A stretch of DNA of 64,000 bases from Trametopsis cervina (GCA_022385755.1 MU278366.1:1-64000); one strand, 5' to 3'; positions 48,258-60,100 are shown, counted from the first letter of the stretch. A program made the numbers and translations. Notes: generated by a model not told the origin, from the sequence alone.

Positions 48258-49820
48258 ATGGAAACACAAGCTATTCTCTCAGAACGTCTACAACTCCTCC
48301 ACAAGATTGAATACGCTGATCCCAGCCCGCCTTATCTGGAACGTCTAAAAGTACTTTGCAAGACAGAATTCATTGACAGAATAGATCTCCTTGGCAAGGT
48401 TGAACACACCGATACCATTGTGCCTGACCAAGAGGTAGCCGCACATTTCAGAGGTATAAAACATGCCCAAAATGAGCTTCGTTTGCTCGACACCCTCGTG
48501 GCATTGCTGGCCACAGAAAACCCGGCGGATGTGTACGCTGCGGCACTAGACAGGAACAACAAAGTGGAACTGGTCCTCGCGAAGAATGGTCAACCCACGC
48601 CAGCAGACATCAGCTATGCAACAAAACTCCTTTCCACCCTTGCCAATCCCGCTACAAAGCAATGGGATCACATCTTCCCCTTTCTAGTTGCGCGCGGGTG
48701 TGCCAACATCAACAAGCGGATAAGTGCTCTACACTCCAGTATATCCGACCCAAAGCTGCGCGACGACCTCATGGAAGCTCTCAAGTCATATGTCCCTGGC
48801 TCTCTCAACGATGAATTTCCCATGAGGAGGAGCAAGTTGTTCAGATCGGTGGGGTTCGTTGAGGATCATACCGCCGACGGTCACTTCCTTGCAGGCAAAT
48901 ATCCCGTCATTCTCCAGAGGCTGCTTGAAGACGTTGGCCAGCTCACCTCCACGTTGATCAATCCAGCCAAGCCCGATGCCAGGCATTACTCTAGGCTGAC
49001 GTACGGGATAGAAGTCCTATCGTTTGCTAAGGTTTTTAAGACATTGACTGAAACCGAGAATCCCACTCTACGCGAGCGCACTGCCCGACTGGAGAGACTA
49101 AGGCGGCGTCTGAAGAAGGTCGAGCAATACTCAATGGGCGTAAACGGCTTGATTCTTCGTTTTCAACGGATCTCTTCTAGTGGCGCAGGGGTGGCACACC
49201 GCTGGATCACCAGTGCGTTCGTAGGCGCGGCCGAAGGCGTCATCACTCTCGACGACGACGTGTACGCAGTAATCCAGGGCGCTTTGAGCCACGAGCTCTC
49301 CCCGGACGACGTATCCAAGCTCGACCAACGTTTCCCTTCCCTTGTTGCCAGCTGGACTCAACATACGACTGTGCATGCATCTCTGCACGCCGAAGTACGA
49401 ATCCTTCTCCATTTCGCACCGCAAAATGAGGTCTTTGGCACGATTTTACGGCCTATTGGCGTGAGCAAACGCAGCTGCCTCTGCTGCACTATTTGGATGG
49501 ATGAGTACAATTCGTCTTTTGAGACAAGTTGGATGACGAGTGGATCGCATCGAAAGCCGTGCGCGAGCTGGGCGCTGCCGGGCCGTGCGTGTTCTGAATG
49601 CATAGGAGATGAAAATCGGAGCAAAATTAATCAAGCAGTCGTACATGGAGTCCTGACGAGGTTGCAGGATCAACTAAGCTGGCTTGTTCCTGGTTCAAGG
49701 CAGATCTCGGACGAGCATAATTCTGGCGAGATTGAATCAGAGAAGAGTGGTGGGGATAGTGGCTCTGGAAGCCAAAAGGAGGGCAGCATACATGGCTGCC
49801 AGGAGGAAGAGAAGAGGTGA
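48258..49820 (+). CDS. OTT_1508-like deaminase (cytidine-deaminase fold)
   Basis: Intronless gene of 520 aa, unlike its intron-rich neighbours. The N-terminal 330 residues are helical and unrecognised (LLDTLVALLATENPADVYAA, IFPFLVARGCANINKRI, RTARLERLRRRLKKVEQYS). The C-terminal part has the zinc signature of the deaminase superfamily: HAE at residue 377 (HASLHAEVRILLHF) and, 30 residues on, CLCC at 407-410, where C407 and C410 fit PCxxC. This layout is that of the fungal OTT_1508-like deaminase group. Such proteins are expanded in Agaricomycetes and are thought to act on nucleic acid or nucleotides, but substrates are not known. The tail is acidic and low-complexity. The start was taken as the first ATG. 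Its absence of introns suggests arrival by retroposition or transfer. Confidence 0.82.
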   Translation: METQAILSERLQLLHKIEYADPSPPYLERLKVLCKTEFIDRIDLLGKVEHTDTIVPDQEVAAHFRGIKHAQNELRLLDTLVALLATENPADVYAAALDRNNKVELVLAKNGQPTPADISYATKLLSTLANPATKQWDHIFPFLVARGCANINKRISALHSSISDPKLRDDLMEALKSYVPGSLNDEFPMRRSKLFRSVGFVEDHTADGHFLAGKYPVILQRLLEDVGQLTSTLINPAKPDARHYSRLTYGIEVLSFAKVFKTLTETENPTLRERTARLERLRRRLKKVEQYSMGVNGLILRFQRISSSGAGVAHRWITSAFVGAAEGVITLDDDVYAVIQGALSHELSPDDVSKLDQRFPSLVASWTQHTTVHASLHAEVRILLHFAPQNEVFGTILRPIGVSKRSCLCCTIWMDEYNSSFETSWMTSGSHRKPCASWALPGRACSECIGDENRSKINQAVVHGVLTRLQDQLSWLVPGSRQISDEHNSGEIESEKSGGDSGSGSQKEGSIHGCQEEEKR

Positions 49821-49958
49821 CGCGTAAATTTCTTGGACTCCAGGTTGGACATTTTCGTCGTACATGAGTAGTTGCTCGCGTTTCTTCGCGGACATGTTAG
49901 AGTCGTGTTTACGCTGGTATGCTGGCACCTGGAAGTCATGTTGGTCCTTCCTCGCCAT
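49737..49958 (-). CDS. Small single-pass membrane protein (uncertain)
   Basis: A 73-codon frame from the ATG at 49958. The first 45 residues are hydrophilic and charged (MARKDQHDF, SAKKREQLLMYDENVQPG), followed by one hydrophobic helix (ASPLLFLLAAMYAALLLAS) near the C-terminus, a layout of tail-anchored or small organellar proteins. It overlaps the last 84 nt of the deaminase on the opposite strand. No family is recognised. It may be real or a chance antisense frame. Confidence 0.4.
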   Translation of the reverse strand: MARKDQHDFQVPAYQRKHDSNMSAKKREQLLMYDENVQPGVQEIYASPLLFLLAAMYAALLLASRATIPTTLL

Positions 49959-50004
49959 CAGGGGTGGTTTAATTGATGGGATGCTTTTGGTGTGCGGTTT
50001 TAAT

Positions 50005-50105
50005 GGGGAGGATGTCGCTGCGATTGCCTGTGCAGCACGAGCATGCGTCCCCGTGTGGCATGCGTAAAAAGTATGCATATGTCTATGTACTCGCTAATAT
50101 CAATA
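50005..50105 (+). pseudogene. Relic of an F-box B-type 3' end
   Basis: An 18-bp identical block (50026-50043 equals 47845-47862, inside the last exon of F-box B), preceded by similar bases, and a second similar block (about 50066-50098 versus 47910-47941) in the 3' flank. The reading RLPVQHEHA in one frame parallels PLPVQHEHD of gene B. The body of such a gene is missing. Confidence 0.65.
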
Positions 50106-50307
50106 AAACCCTTGTCGTGCAAGACATGCCATGTTCACGAGTACCCACTAGGGGAAGTGCAAGTCCGAGCCACTACTCTATGCGCAATCTAGCCCAGATG
50201 TCCAAGAACCCGCGTCGAAAGCGGTCCAGACGCTCGACGTAAGAATACATAGCCAGCGATACCACCCGCTCCCCAGGAGCACCTCCATCTCGCATCAAAT
50301 CAAAAGC

Positions 50308-52120
50308 TCAGCAGCAGCAGCAACAAGACGACCCCAGGCCAGGGCACAACGCGTCGAGGATGATTTGCCAGGCCGAGGTGATACCCGCAGCGACGCACAG
50401 CGCGACGATCCCGCCCGCGAGGAGCGCTTTCCAGTTGAACGATTTGTGCGGCTTCTCCGACGAGGACGAGGAGGGCTCGGCGGAGTCTGCTGCTGCTACG
50501 TCGGCGGATGGGTGGGGGTTTGACTTTGGTGTGGTCGTGCTCGCGCTGGTCTTGGAGTGTGTGCTGTCGGATGACGACGTGGAGGGCTTCTCGGCTAGTA
50601 AGACGTCGGCATGCGCGGTGCTCTGTGTCGCGTCGGCCAATTTGGCGAGCGTCGTATGGGGAGCAGACGCAGAGGAGGACGTCGTCTCGGTGAGCGATAC
50701 GTGCGCGGTGCGCTGACTCTCGGCTGCAGCGGCGGCGGTGACAGAGGGACGCAGGGCAGCGTGTGTTCTGTCCATGGAGAGCGTCGTATGCGATGCAGGC
50801 GCGGAGAATGACGAGGATGTCTCCTCGGCCAACAAGACGTTCGTATCCGCGGTGTTCTGTACCGCAGTAGCCGACTTCAGCGACGACGGAGACGCCTTCT
50901 CAACCAACAACACGTCTGCGTCCCCGGGGCTCTGCGTCTCAGCGGCCCTCACGCTAATGGTAGTGCGCGGTGCGGGCGTCGCGCCCTCGTCCGCGGCAAG
51001 CTCGCGGTAGTCGAGCTTCGCGAGCCTTCGGCTCAGCGCAGACGACGAATCGGTTGGCTCCGTGCAAGCGACAAGAGCGACGATCTGTCCCGTCGGGAGG
51101 TGTCGTGTCCACGTGGAAGTTGAGCCATCCTGTGTGTGTGTTGCGAACTGTCCGGAGGAGTGCGTCGACGGGCTGGCTCGTTCGCACACTGAGAGAGAGA
51201 GGGGAGGAAGTGTGTCAGCGTACAGTTCGTTGAGCAACGTAACGGGACGCAAGGATGAAGACACTGACGAAGTGTGAGCGCCGCCTCCGAGTAAGGCACC
51301 GTCGCGTCTTCCATGCGGGGGGCGGCATCATCACCATCGGCGACCTCCACCTCCGCCACATGTCTGCTATAGTATCCCCATTCAAAGTCAAATTCGCTTC
51401 AAAATCAGACATCGGAATATGGTATTCAATATTGACACAGCAGACTCACCGCTCAACTGGCACGCCCGACCCGAATTCGAATTCGAATTCGAAGTGGGTG
51501 GTGGTGGTAGTGGCGCTCTGTGGCGGTACTTAGCAGGGGATAACACGTGTGGACGGACGTGGGAGGGGTAACGCACATGCTCATCTACATCTACGTCCAC
51601 ATGGCGCGTGGACGCGACCGCGAGGTGCGGGTCGATCGAGGGGCGTTGTGAGATTGGGCCGGGGATCTAAAGCGATATTAGGGGGAAGTCAGTGGGGAAG
51701 GGGGCATGTGCATGTGTATGGCTCACGAGGGCGGTTCTACGAAATGAAATGAGTATAGGTCTGTGATAGGAAGTAACGAACGGGGGCTGAGATCGAGCCT
51801 TGGCAGGGCCTGTATGAGCGGACGGACGTTACTTACTCTTCTGGTGTGCTCCCGGTGACACTACGCGGGAGCTCGACGTGCTCGTTTGCGCTGCCGACGC
51901 GGAATGACCGTTCGACGCCCCTCGTTGGTATGCATGCCGCGGTCAGCGCGTATACGTATGCAAGGTCGACGGTATCCCGCTGCGCGATATCGATATCTTC
52001 TGCGACGGGTTTGCTATGTGAGCCGGACAGAAATGCAGGCGCGCTCGCGACCGGAGCTGCGAGGTTGAAAAGGACAAAGAGGTAGATGAGGAGGAGATGC
52101 AGCATGGTCGGTTTGCGCAT
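50308..52120 (-). CDS. Signal-peptide, Ser/Thr-rich membrane protein with a poly-cysteine tail
   Basis: Six exons (52120-51837, 51760-51727, 51666-51577, 51517-51450, 51396-51269, 51188-50308) with consistent phases, 494 aa. A clear signal peptide opens it (MLHLLLIYLFVLFNLAAPVASA, starting at M1 or M6), followed by a globular stretch. Residues about 150-200 are acidic/aromatic (FEFEFEFGSG, EFDFEWGYYS, EVEVADGDDAAP). The middle is a serine/threonine/alanine-rich region with three or four degenerate repeats around DVLLAEK/NVLLAEE. A transmembrane helix (ALLAGGIVALCVAAGITSAW) lies 40 residues from the end, and the last residues are GSS followed by five cysteines. This predicts a type I membrane protein with an O-glycosylated ectodomain and a short cytosolic tail suited to palmitoylation. 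No family is recognised. Exon 2 (34 nt) is the least certain. Confidence 0.6.
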
Positions 52121-53724
52121 CCGCTAGTGAAGCTCGGGAGGGCAGGTATACATACCCACTGCACGACGAGCGACAAGGGAAAACGTGGTACGCGGACGCG
52201 GTGCGCCTCGTTTGAACGGCGCGTCGGGCGTGTGCGATGGTGGCATTCCAGCATACCGACATACCACGCCAGGGTAGATAGGGTGTTAATGTTGGATGTG
52301 GGTTTGCGGTGTATGATGTATGCTCCACTATTCCGTTAATCTAGGGCTGTAGAAGCTGTAAGATGAGATAGTAGTGCGATCGTGATTAAGTATGATTACA
52401 CGGAGAGGGAGGACGGACTCACAACTGGGCATTCTTTGGTCGCGGGCACCTGCGATATGCGAACGAAGCAGAAAAACACACCTAAATGCTGTACGAGACT
52501 GTAACATTGGGACATGGACATAGACATGGGATGGGGACCACCAGAAAACACGCGGACGACGCTTGCATCCGGGGATAGCCACCCAGTAAGCGTGCAAACG
52601 TGCAGAACGCAGATCCGCGTGGTGGGGGAGGCTGTGGGCGACAATCCCTGTCCTGTGCAGAAAAGATTTCTGCGCGCTTGTGTTTTGTGTTTGTGTCGAT
52701 GGAAGGAAAAGGGAGAGAGAGGGAACGCGGGCGAGTCTGGGGGTCCTGGTTCCTGCATACCAGTGAGAGATGATGTGGGTGTATGCTTCACCATTCCATT
52801 AATCCAGAACTCCTCGGAGGACACCGACATCGAAATCGACACCGACAGCAACGTTTGTGTTACGGTAAGCTGTGCGCTACGATTTGCAGTATACGATGCA
52901 AAGAAGAAGATGTTGATACTGATAGGGCGGTGGACTCACTGCCATTTGTTCCTCTCCGGCGTCGTGCGAACGCGCCTGGGACAGCAGAAAAATAACATGA
53001 TATGGCATGGCCACCGGAAAACACGCGGCCGTGGGCGGATGGAAATGGGTCTTGTTCTCGTTCTCGTTCTTAGCGTGCTTCCTCTACCGGCGCACAAAAA
53101 CAATATTCTCCGATTCTGTCTTGTTGCGTGGATGGATGGAAAAAGGGCCCTGTAGAATTCCATGGTAGTGAGACCCTCGAAACGAAGAGCACACGGACGC
53201 ACTCACGAGAATGTAGAGAGGAGTCAACCCGATGATGGGATTCCCAGGGACCCTTGGAAGGCGTGGCGTGGCGTGCCACAGGGTGCACTGTACTAGGAAA
53301 CGCGGAACGGGGGACGCACTAGTAGACGAGTACACGTGCGGTGTGCGATGATGTGTGTGCAGTTGATACGCACCGTGCTTCTTGGTGTACACGAACGGGT
53401 CGTTTCGTAATGCGCGGTGTAGTATACTGTAATACTCACCATCTTTTCCTTACGTATGGTGCAAAGACTACATTCTGTCTGTCGGGTGGGATCTAAAGAA
53501 GTCACGCGCCCCATTTGATTTTGATGCGCCCCCTCCCGAAACGGAAAGTGGCGCGCCGTGCGGAGCGTTCCCCACCCACCTGCCAACGACGACGCCGCGT
53601 ATGATGTCACGTCCTCGCATCGCTTGCATATATACTGCAGCCCAAACGGTATAATACACCTCTACATCCATCATAACTCAAACTCAAACTCAAACACACG
53701 CATATACACACGAGAATAAGAATT
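52121..53724. other. Region with a diverged 0.5-kb duplicated module
   Basis: No gene is called. Two segments (about 52305-52600 and 52780-53080) resemble each other, offset by roughly 480-520 bp. Shared stretches include CC.GAAAACACGCGG (52550s and 53010s), GGACTCAC (52415 and 52932) and ATTCC.TTAAT (52330 and 52793). On the minus strand several GTGAGT donor-like sites recur (at 52422, 52939, 53206 and 53439), so non-coding or decayed exons upstream of the poly-cysteine gene are possible. Confidence 0.45.
53629..53634 (+). promoter_or_regulatory. TATA box of the small gene at 53725
   Basis: TATATA in the context GCATATATACTGC, about 91 bp upstream of the ATG, a usual distance for fungal promoters with a short leader. 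Confidence 0.4.
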
Positions 53725-54158
53725 ATGAGCCACCTTACAGAGCAAGGCGAGCACGTCGCGCCCACGGCCGACAAGGTACCCTTCCTTCCCCCATTAATCC
53801 GCATACACAAGCTTCCGAGCTCACGGGAGCATCGCAGCCCATGAACTCGCTCATCCCGCCCCAAGAAGAGAGCGCATCAGTGCGCACCTCCTTCTCCCGT
53901 ACGTCTCCCTCCCCTCCCCTTCCCTCCTCTCCCCGCCCCTCTTGCTTCACGTTTACTCACTCACCCCATTCCTCAATAGCGCTAGCCCAAAAAGGCGCAA
54001 ACTTCCTCAAAGAACAAGCCTCGCGCCTCCCGCTGGACTTGCATGCGGACGCGGACCCTGCGCGCGACCGTGCGCTGGGGGACTCGGTGCGTGCGGGGGT
54101 TGTGGATGATGTGGGGGTTGAGGAGGGGCGGAGGGTTGTAGGGGGTAAGAGTGTATGA
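53725..54158 (+). CDS. Small hydrophilic protein of unknown function
   Basis: Three exons (53725-53775, 53820-53898, 53980-54158), 102 aa, behind a TATA box. The protein is hydrophilic and probably partly unfolded; the C-terminal half reads FLKEQASRLPLDLHADAD, then PARDRALGDSVRAGVVDDVG. I have seen similar short proteins annotated as hypothetical in basidiomycetes, but I cannot name the family. The second exon's acceptor (CCGAG/CTC) was chosen because it is the one that keeps the frame. No signal peptide or membrane segment. Confidence 0.6.
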
Positions 54159-57100
54159 GGTTAGATGAGCACGAAGGGGAGGGAAGGAAATGAAGAAATG
54201 AAGAAGGAGGGATGTATGAGTATAATTTGGGTCTTGAGGCGTGAACATATGAATAGGATGTTTTGCTTATTGCAGTCCGGTGGGCGTCGTGGCGCAGGAT
54301 TGGCGGATTGGTTCGGTGGCGGCGCCGCTCCTAATCTCAGCGCCATCCTGTTCTCATGAATCGAACCTGCTTCAAAAAGTACTCACTGTCCTACAAGTGA
54401 TTTGACCCCCTCGTGCTACATCCACTGCAAGTGCTCTGAAGAGGATAATGAGTGGGCGTCGTGGCGCGGGATAGAGTGTGGCCTGGTGGCGCACCTAATA
54501 ACTCGAACTCTCGTCACCGATCGCCTCGGAGCACACGCTCTTCCCTGCTTCAGTACACCACCACCACCAGCACTTACAGTTCACATTGTATTGCAGATCC
54601 CTCTGAGCAAACAAGTGGGTCCGCATTTACTTGCCACCCAACACGACGGCGGCGGCTGCGCTCCATTCCGCGCCACACCTCCACCCCCACCGCAACCCCC
54701 GCTGCCCCTGCATTTCTGTATGGGCTTCTTCTCGTGAGCTCCCTCGGTTATCGCATCGCGTGCCTTGCTTCGAGCCGTCCTAGCGTGAGCCCGCCTCCGA
54801 GAACGAGTGCCGAGGGCGTGCGCTTCAGAGAACCGCCGGTCCCGCTCTCGACCCTGTTCTTCTTCCTCTGCACATACAGCACTGACTGTATGCTAATGAA
54901 AGAGCCTGCTGAGTAACCTACCACACACGCCTCGCCTCCGAGGTCCCCGCAGTCTTCGCTCCCCAGAAATGCAGAAGCATGACAATCACAGTTCGCAATT
55001 CGTTCTTGTCTGCTCGCCCGCCCACCCATCCACTTGCGTGTTCGTGATAGTGATACAGTAGATAGATAGCCCGAGGGTGCATCGTCATATTGTGATATGG
55101 AATATGGAAGAGAAGCGACGAGAACAGAGCTCGCTCGTCATGTCATGTCATGCGCTCGAGTTCTGTGTGGAAGACGAAGGGGGCGCGTTTTTACGAGAAT
55201 CAGATGGGTGGGCGGCGTCGATGGGCGATGGCGGGTTCTTCTGCTCGAGTGTAGTCTAGTGCTGTTGAAGTACTGCACGGGTGCTCTGGTGGGAGCGGCA
55301 GGCGGTAATCTATGCATATGTAGGTGATGTAGCGGTAGTGGTGTGAAATAGACAGACGGACAGATCGATTCGGTGCAGCTCGCGCGTGATATTCGTGTAG
55401 AGATAAGTTACGGTATGATCTCCGGCTACGGCTATTGTGCGCTGTGTTCTCCGGGGCTTCGTTGTCGTTCGAGTGGCGGGCTTTCGACGTGTTCATTGAG
55501 GCGGTGGCTGCTGTACTGCAAATCCACCGGAGTCTCTTCATCCTGTAACTAAACCATAATCCAGACGCACCGTGACATGCAAGCGTACAGGACAAGATAG
55601 GACAATACAGAACGCACATCTCAACCCCGTCTACGAATCAGCACTACACTTCTGTCTGTATCAATCGGCGGCTCAAGCACGATATTGCCGTGGGATGCTT
55701 CCTCTCCTTCTCTCCCCTTGTTCTTCTCGCCCTCGAACCCAAACCCGAACTCAAACACCTTCGATTGGCGTTCACACCAGAAATCCGTAAACCCTCCTCG
55801 TACAGATCACTCCAACTCCAGCTTGTACTTATCGTCCCGTCCCGCTATCTAAGCCGGCGGGTGCTAGCGTAGGGTGCGGTAGAGGTAGAGGACGCCCGCC
55901 TGGTGGCGCTATCAGAGCAGAGCACTGCTCGCTCGCAGATTCAGATTTGCGCAACACAGAACATGAGACGTGAGACAGATGGACAGAACAGATAACGACA
56001 GACACCCTCCGGACTCGCTGCGTCCGGGTGCATTGAAGGATGTGATGTGCTTCTGGTGTGGTTCCCAGGATAAGTGGGGACGTTGTTCGTTTGGTTATCT
56101 GTCGGGCTATCAAGCTAACTTGCTGTTTATCAAGCTGACTTGCTACAGAATTGGATCAACCCAGCCCGTCGTGCCCGTGCCCGTGACGTGCTGTGCGGGA
56201 TCTGCCAGTGTGTTGATGTCGATGTCTGTCGACGGAGATGTGAGGTTGGGATGGTGGGAAGGAGGCGGGGTGATTTGCCTTGCGTGCGAAGGGATACTGT
56301 AGAAGAAGCGGGGATATGTGTAGAGATCATTGGATCGTTAGGATGGTAGGACTCGTGTTGGATCAGTGCAAGTCCGACAGAGCAAAGCAGAGCTGGAAAG
56401 TGACATATCGGTGCGAGGACGTCGCGATGTGCTTGAGCAAGTACAGTACTGCGTCGATAGCACCTCGATTGGCGTACAGTACAACGTCCGTACAGATCCT
56501 CCGGATGAATCTCACAACCCGCGATCTCACCTACAGCGTCGGCGTACAGTCCACAGTCCACATAACGTACTTGGCGCGTCGGTCGTCTCCCCTCCGCCTC
56601 CTCACTTCGATCCTCGGTCGTCTCCCCTCCGCCTCGGCGAACATAAACGTCAGTCGAGTTAGACCGTAGCCTGCCCAGCCAAGACAGATCACGATTTTAC
56701 GATTTATGATGCTTGATGCATGATCATCACCCAGGCTCCTCGTAACCATGCCCATGCCCATGTCCACGCCCACACTAGCGGATGCTTAACCTTGTAAAAT
56801 GGGCTGCCTCGTCCTCGTCCTCGTCCTCGGGCCACATCTCCAACTTGGCGGAGGGAAGCAATTGCGATCGCAGGTGAGCTGATTACTGTACGGGGAGCAA
56901 TTGGGTTTACGGGGAGCGGGTGGGATAGACACCGAGCCGAGCCGTGCGAGCGTAGTGCCAAACGCGTCCATAAGCACGGTCAGACCAGCGGACGGACGGA
57001 GGGAGATCCTCGCGGATCGTCGTCGTCAACAGCTCACGTGTCTCAGCACGCTCGTAGGGTGTTGAGTCGAGTTCGAGTCCCCCGCGCCCGAGGAGCCTAT

Positions 57101-60100
57101 GCGTCGAAGTCGAATCACATGGTCCGTATTTGGGTTTCCGAGGGCACATGTGCGCTGCCATTGTCAGAGAAGGTTGCAGCTCCGAGCTGCCTCTGTGCAG
57201 TACAGGAGCTTCTAGTGCGTCCGAAAGTCAGTGATCAGTGGGTCCCCGAGACGGCCGACGGTTATCGTATCTCGTACGTGAAACACCACGCAAGCAACAC
57301 AGAGTGAGAGTGGAGGTGGAGTTGAGTGGTTGATAACGCCAGAGCCAGTGGACGTCCGAGGGCCGGGTGTAGGGCGAGCCGATGCGCGCGAAACGGGCTG
57401 CGTGTGCGCGAACAATTAATTTCTGATGGTGGATGAATGAACGAAATTGGGGAGGGTGCCAATCGTAATCGTAGGCCGACGAGGATATTCGATTTGATTC
57501 GATTTGATGTCGGTGGTCTGGACTGCTTGAGATAAGTAAGTTGAGTTTATGCTTGTGCTCATGCTTGTGAAATGCTGTACTGTAATGGACATGCATGCTT
57601 AAGTGGAAGTGGGGGTCTGGTCTGCGCCACGAGGCGAGCCCACAGAAGGCCAATGCGTTCTGATGGATACGCTGGAGGTGAAATTATTGTGTTTGCGGTA
57701 TGGAAGGGACTAAACAACTAACTAACAGAGCATGTGTATCAGAAACGCGAGCTTGAGTTGCGCCGTGGGAGCTTCGGTCTTCTCTCGTCTCGTCTTCCCA
57801 GTTCCAGTAGCTTGCGTGTTCCGGTTGTATTGTTTTATTCCGTTCTGCGAAACATTGTACTGTAGTAGAGGGAGTCGTCAGCTCGAGTTTCGACACGAAC
57901 AGACCCAGAGATCAAACCAACCAAACAAAAAAACCGCCGAGAGAACAGAACGGAGAGCAAAGCCAATCAGCATCAGCGCGATCACCCAGTGCGACCTCTG
58001 GGCTTTGTGGCGTGTTCGTCGTCATCCACCCTCCTAACGACGGGCTTCGCACGACCGTTACGATACGATACGACGATACGCTGATAAGCCAGCCGCCACG
58101 CCACATAGAGCCCCCGTCTCGTCGTCTCGTCGTCGCGTTTCGCGTGCGCTTTAGAGTCCGCGCGAGGCGGAGTTGTTCGTGCACGCTCGCAAGGTCGGTC
58201 CGTACGTTCTGGCTCGGGTGGTTTGGGGACACGGGAGGGTGAGCAGTATGGGGAGGCTGATATGCGAGGAGGACGCTAGTGGGTCCCGTGGGGAGGCGTT
58301 CCATATGCGTTGTGCGGGCACGTGCAAGGGAGGGATACGACGACTTGGAGACACTGAGGGGAGGGACTGACTGAGTGGCTGGCTGGGGAGGGGGATACGG
58401 GAAGCCTCGAGACCCGATCTGCGGGGACATCAGATGGGTGATTTGGCTGCGATCTGCGGTTGTTAGCGATCGGTGCTGGGGGGGAGCTGGATGTGGATGG
58501 TTTGGATGGATCGTGGTTCCGAGTCACTGTACTGCTGTTGTTGTTGTGGTGAGCGCCGGCGGTACTGTGGTAGAGCGACGGTGGAGTGGCAGCTGTGATG
58601 CGTTGGAAGGACAGGCGGATAATTGGGAAAATTGGTGGTATTTTTGTTTGCGGCTGGGGAGTACGCGGGGCCTCGCAGAGCTTGTATGAAGGGGTGAAAT
58701 GGAACAACAAAAGCTAGACCAAAAACAGGCGGGTGGTCTAGCACGAGCACGATCGAGGAAAATAAGCGACACATGAAATAAACTTTGGACGGCGCACTGC
58801 ACTCTGAGCCAGGAGCACACCTGACAGACGTTGCGGGATCGCCAAGGGCGGGTCTGATGGGAGGGAACAACGGACGCTAGCGCCGCGTACATACTTACCG
58901 CATCGGGTCTGATGGCGCAAAGCCGCCAGAGGGTTTTACGGATTAGGGGGAACGGGGAGACGGCGGTGGGTGGATCAGACGGCTGATTGATGTGATGCGA
59001 CGAGTTCGAGTTCGAGAGCTAGCCAGGCTACTGTACGTTACTGCAGTGCACTGTAATCGTTCGTTGGGAAGATTTGTTTGCGGGAGTGGGACAGGACGGT
59101 TACAGCAGCTCGTCATCATCAATCAGTTGTATGTACAGGACGAAACGAACGGCGCTGGACCGGGGTCAGAGAGGAAGCTGGCAGACGGACGGATTGGGGG
59201 ATTGATTGCGACAATTCTCGTACTCGCGAATTACTTGCGAAGGGCGATGGGGAGGAATGGAACATGAAGTGCGGTGGGGATCTGATCATGGATGCGTGTG
59301 TGTTGCGGTGGGCGGGATGTGTTTTGGACGGCGGGGCAGGCGGTGGGGACAAGGACAGGACAGGACGAGAGGTCGGAGACGAACTGGGTCGTTATCGCAG
59401 GTCATGCCGATTACGCTGCGCCGCGGAGATTGCCAGAAGGGCAAAAGGGGTCCCATGACGATTCTGACAGGCGCGTGTGACGCTTCTCGATGGCCTGCCC
59501 AACGAGGATGTGTCTGCGTCGACAGCGCAGTGGGCAGCGTTACAGTGCACTAGAGATTGGTGCGAGGGCGTTCAGTGCAGTCTGTGGCTTGGTGAAGCGG
59601 CTGGGGAGCGGAGGAGGGTGCGAGGGAGAGGAAGCAGGCGTGACGGGCATGACAGCTCACGCGACATATGTGACAGAATGTGACTGTTGATGGCGATTTG
59701 TTTGTGCTGGAAAGGGGAGTTACCGAAAAAGGGAGGTGTCGCCTTTTTATGTAGTACGGGGCGGTCGAGTGCGGATTGCAACCCTCCCTTCCCCCCTCAA
59801 AGTACATGGTCCTCGGTCTCTGACGGAGTGTCCCCTCGTCCCTCTCCCTTCCTTCTTGCATCCTCCTCCCCGCCCTTCCCCTGCCGTAACAAGGATAACG
59901 CCTGGTGTGAGTAGACCGTCTTTTCCCCCTTCGTCGTCGCCCGACAGACGCTTATCGCCGCCCGCCTTTGCAGATCTCGCGACCCTTGTCGGTACTCATT
60001 ACATCCGCCCCATCCACGACCTGCAAGTAAGAGCCTTAACAAACGCACCCCATCCCCCGACACTCTCCAAACTCCTCAGTTTCCATCCCTCCACCGGCCG

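Noticed and set aside
51255..51412. Alternative reading of the poly-cysteine gene ending in an arginine-rich tail
   Set aside because: It needs a different splice phase and breaks the frame into the large last exon, while the chosen splicing keeps all six exons in one frame with canonical sites.
54325..54395. Possible tRNA on the minus strand, from a GGTTCGATTC T-loop-like sequence
   Set aside because: The bases around the loop do not form the T-stem or an acceptor stem.
57030..57100. Possible tRNA from GTTCGAGTCCCCC
   Set aside because: The T-stem would need GGGGG before the loop; the sequence has GTCGA, and no D or anticodon arm fits.
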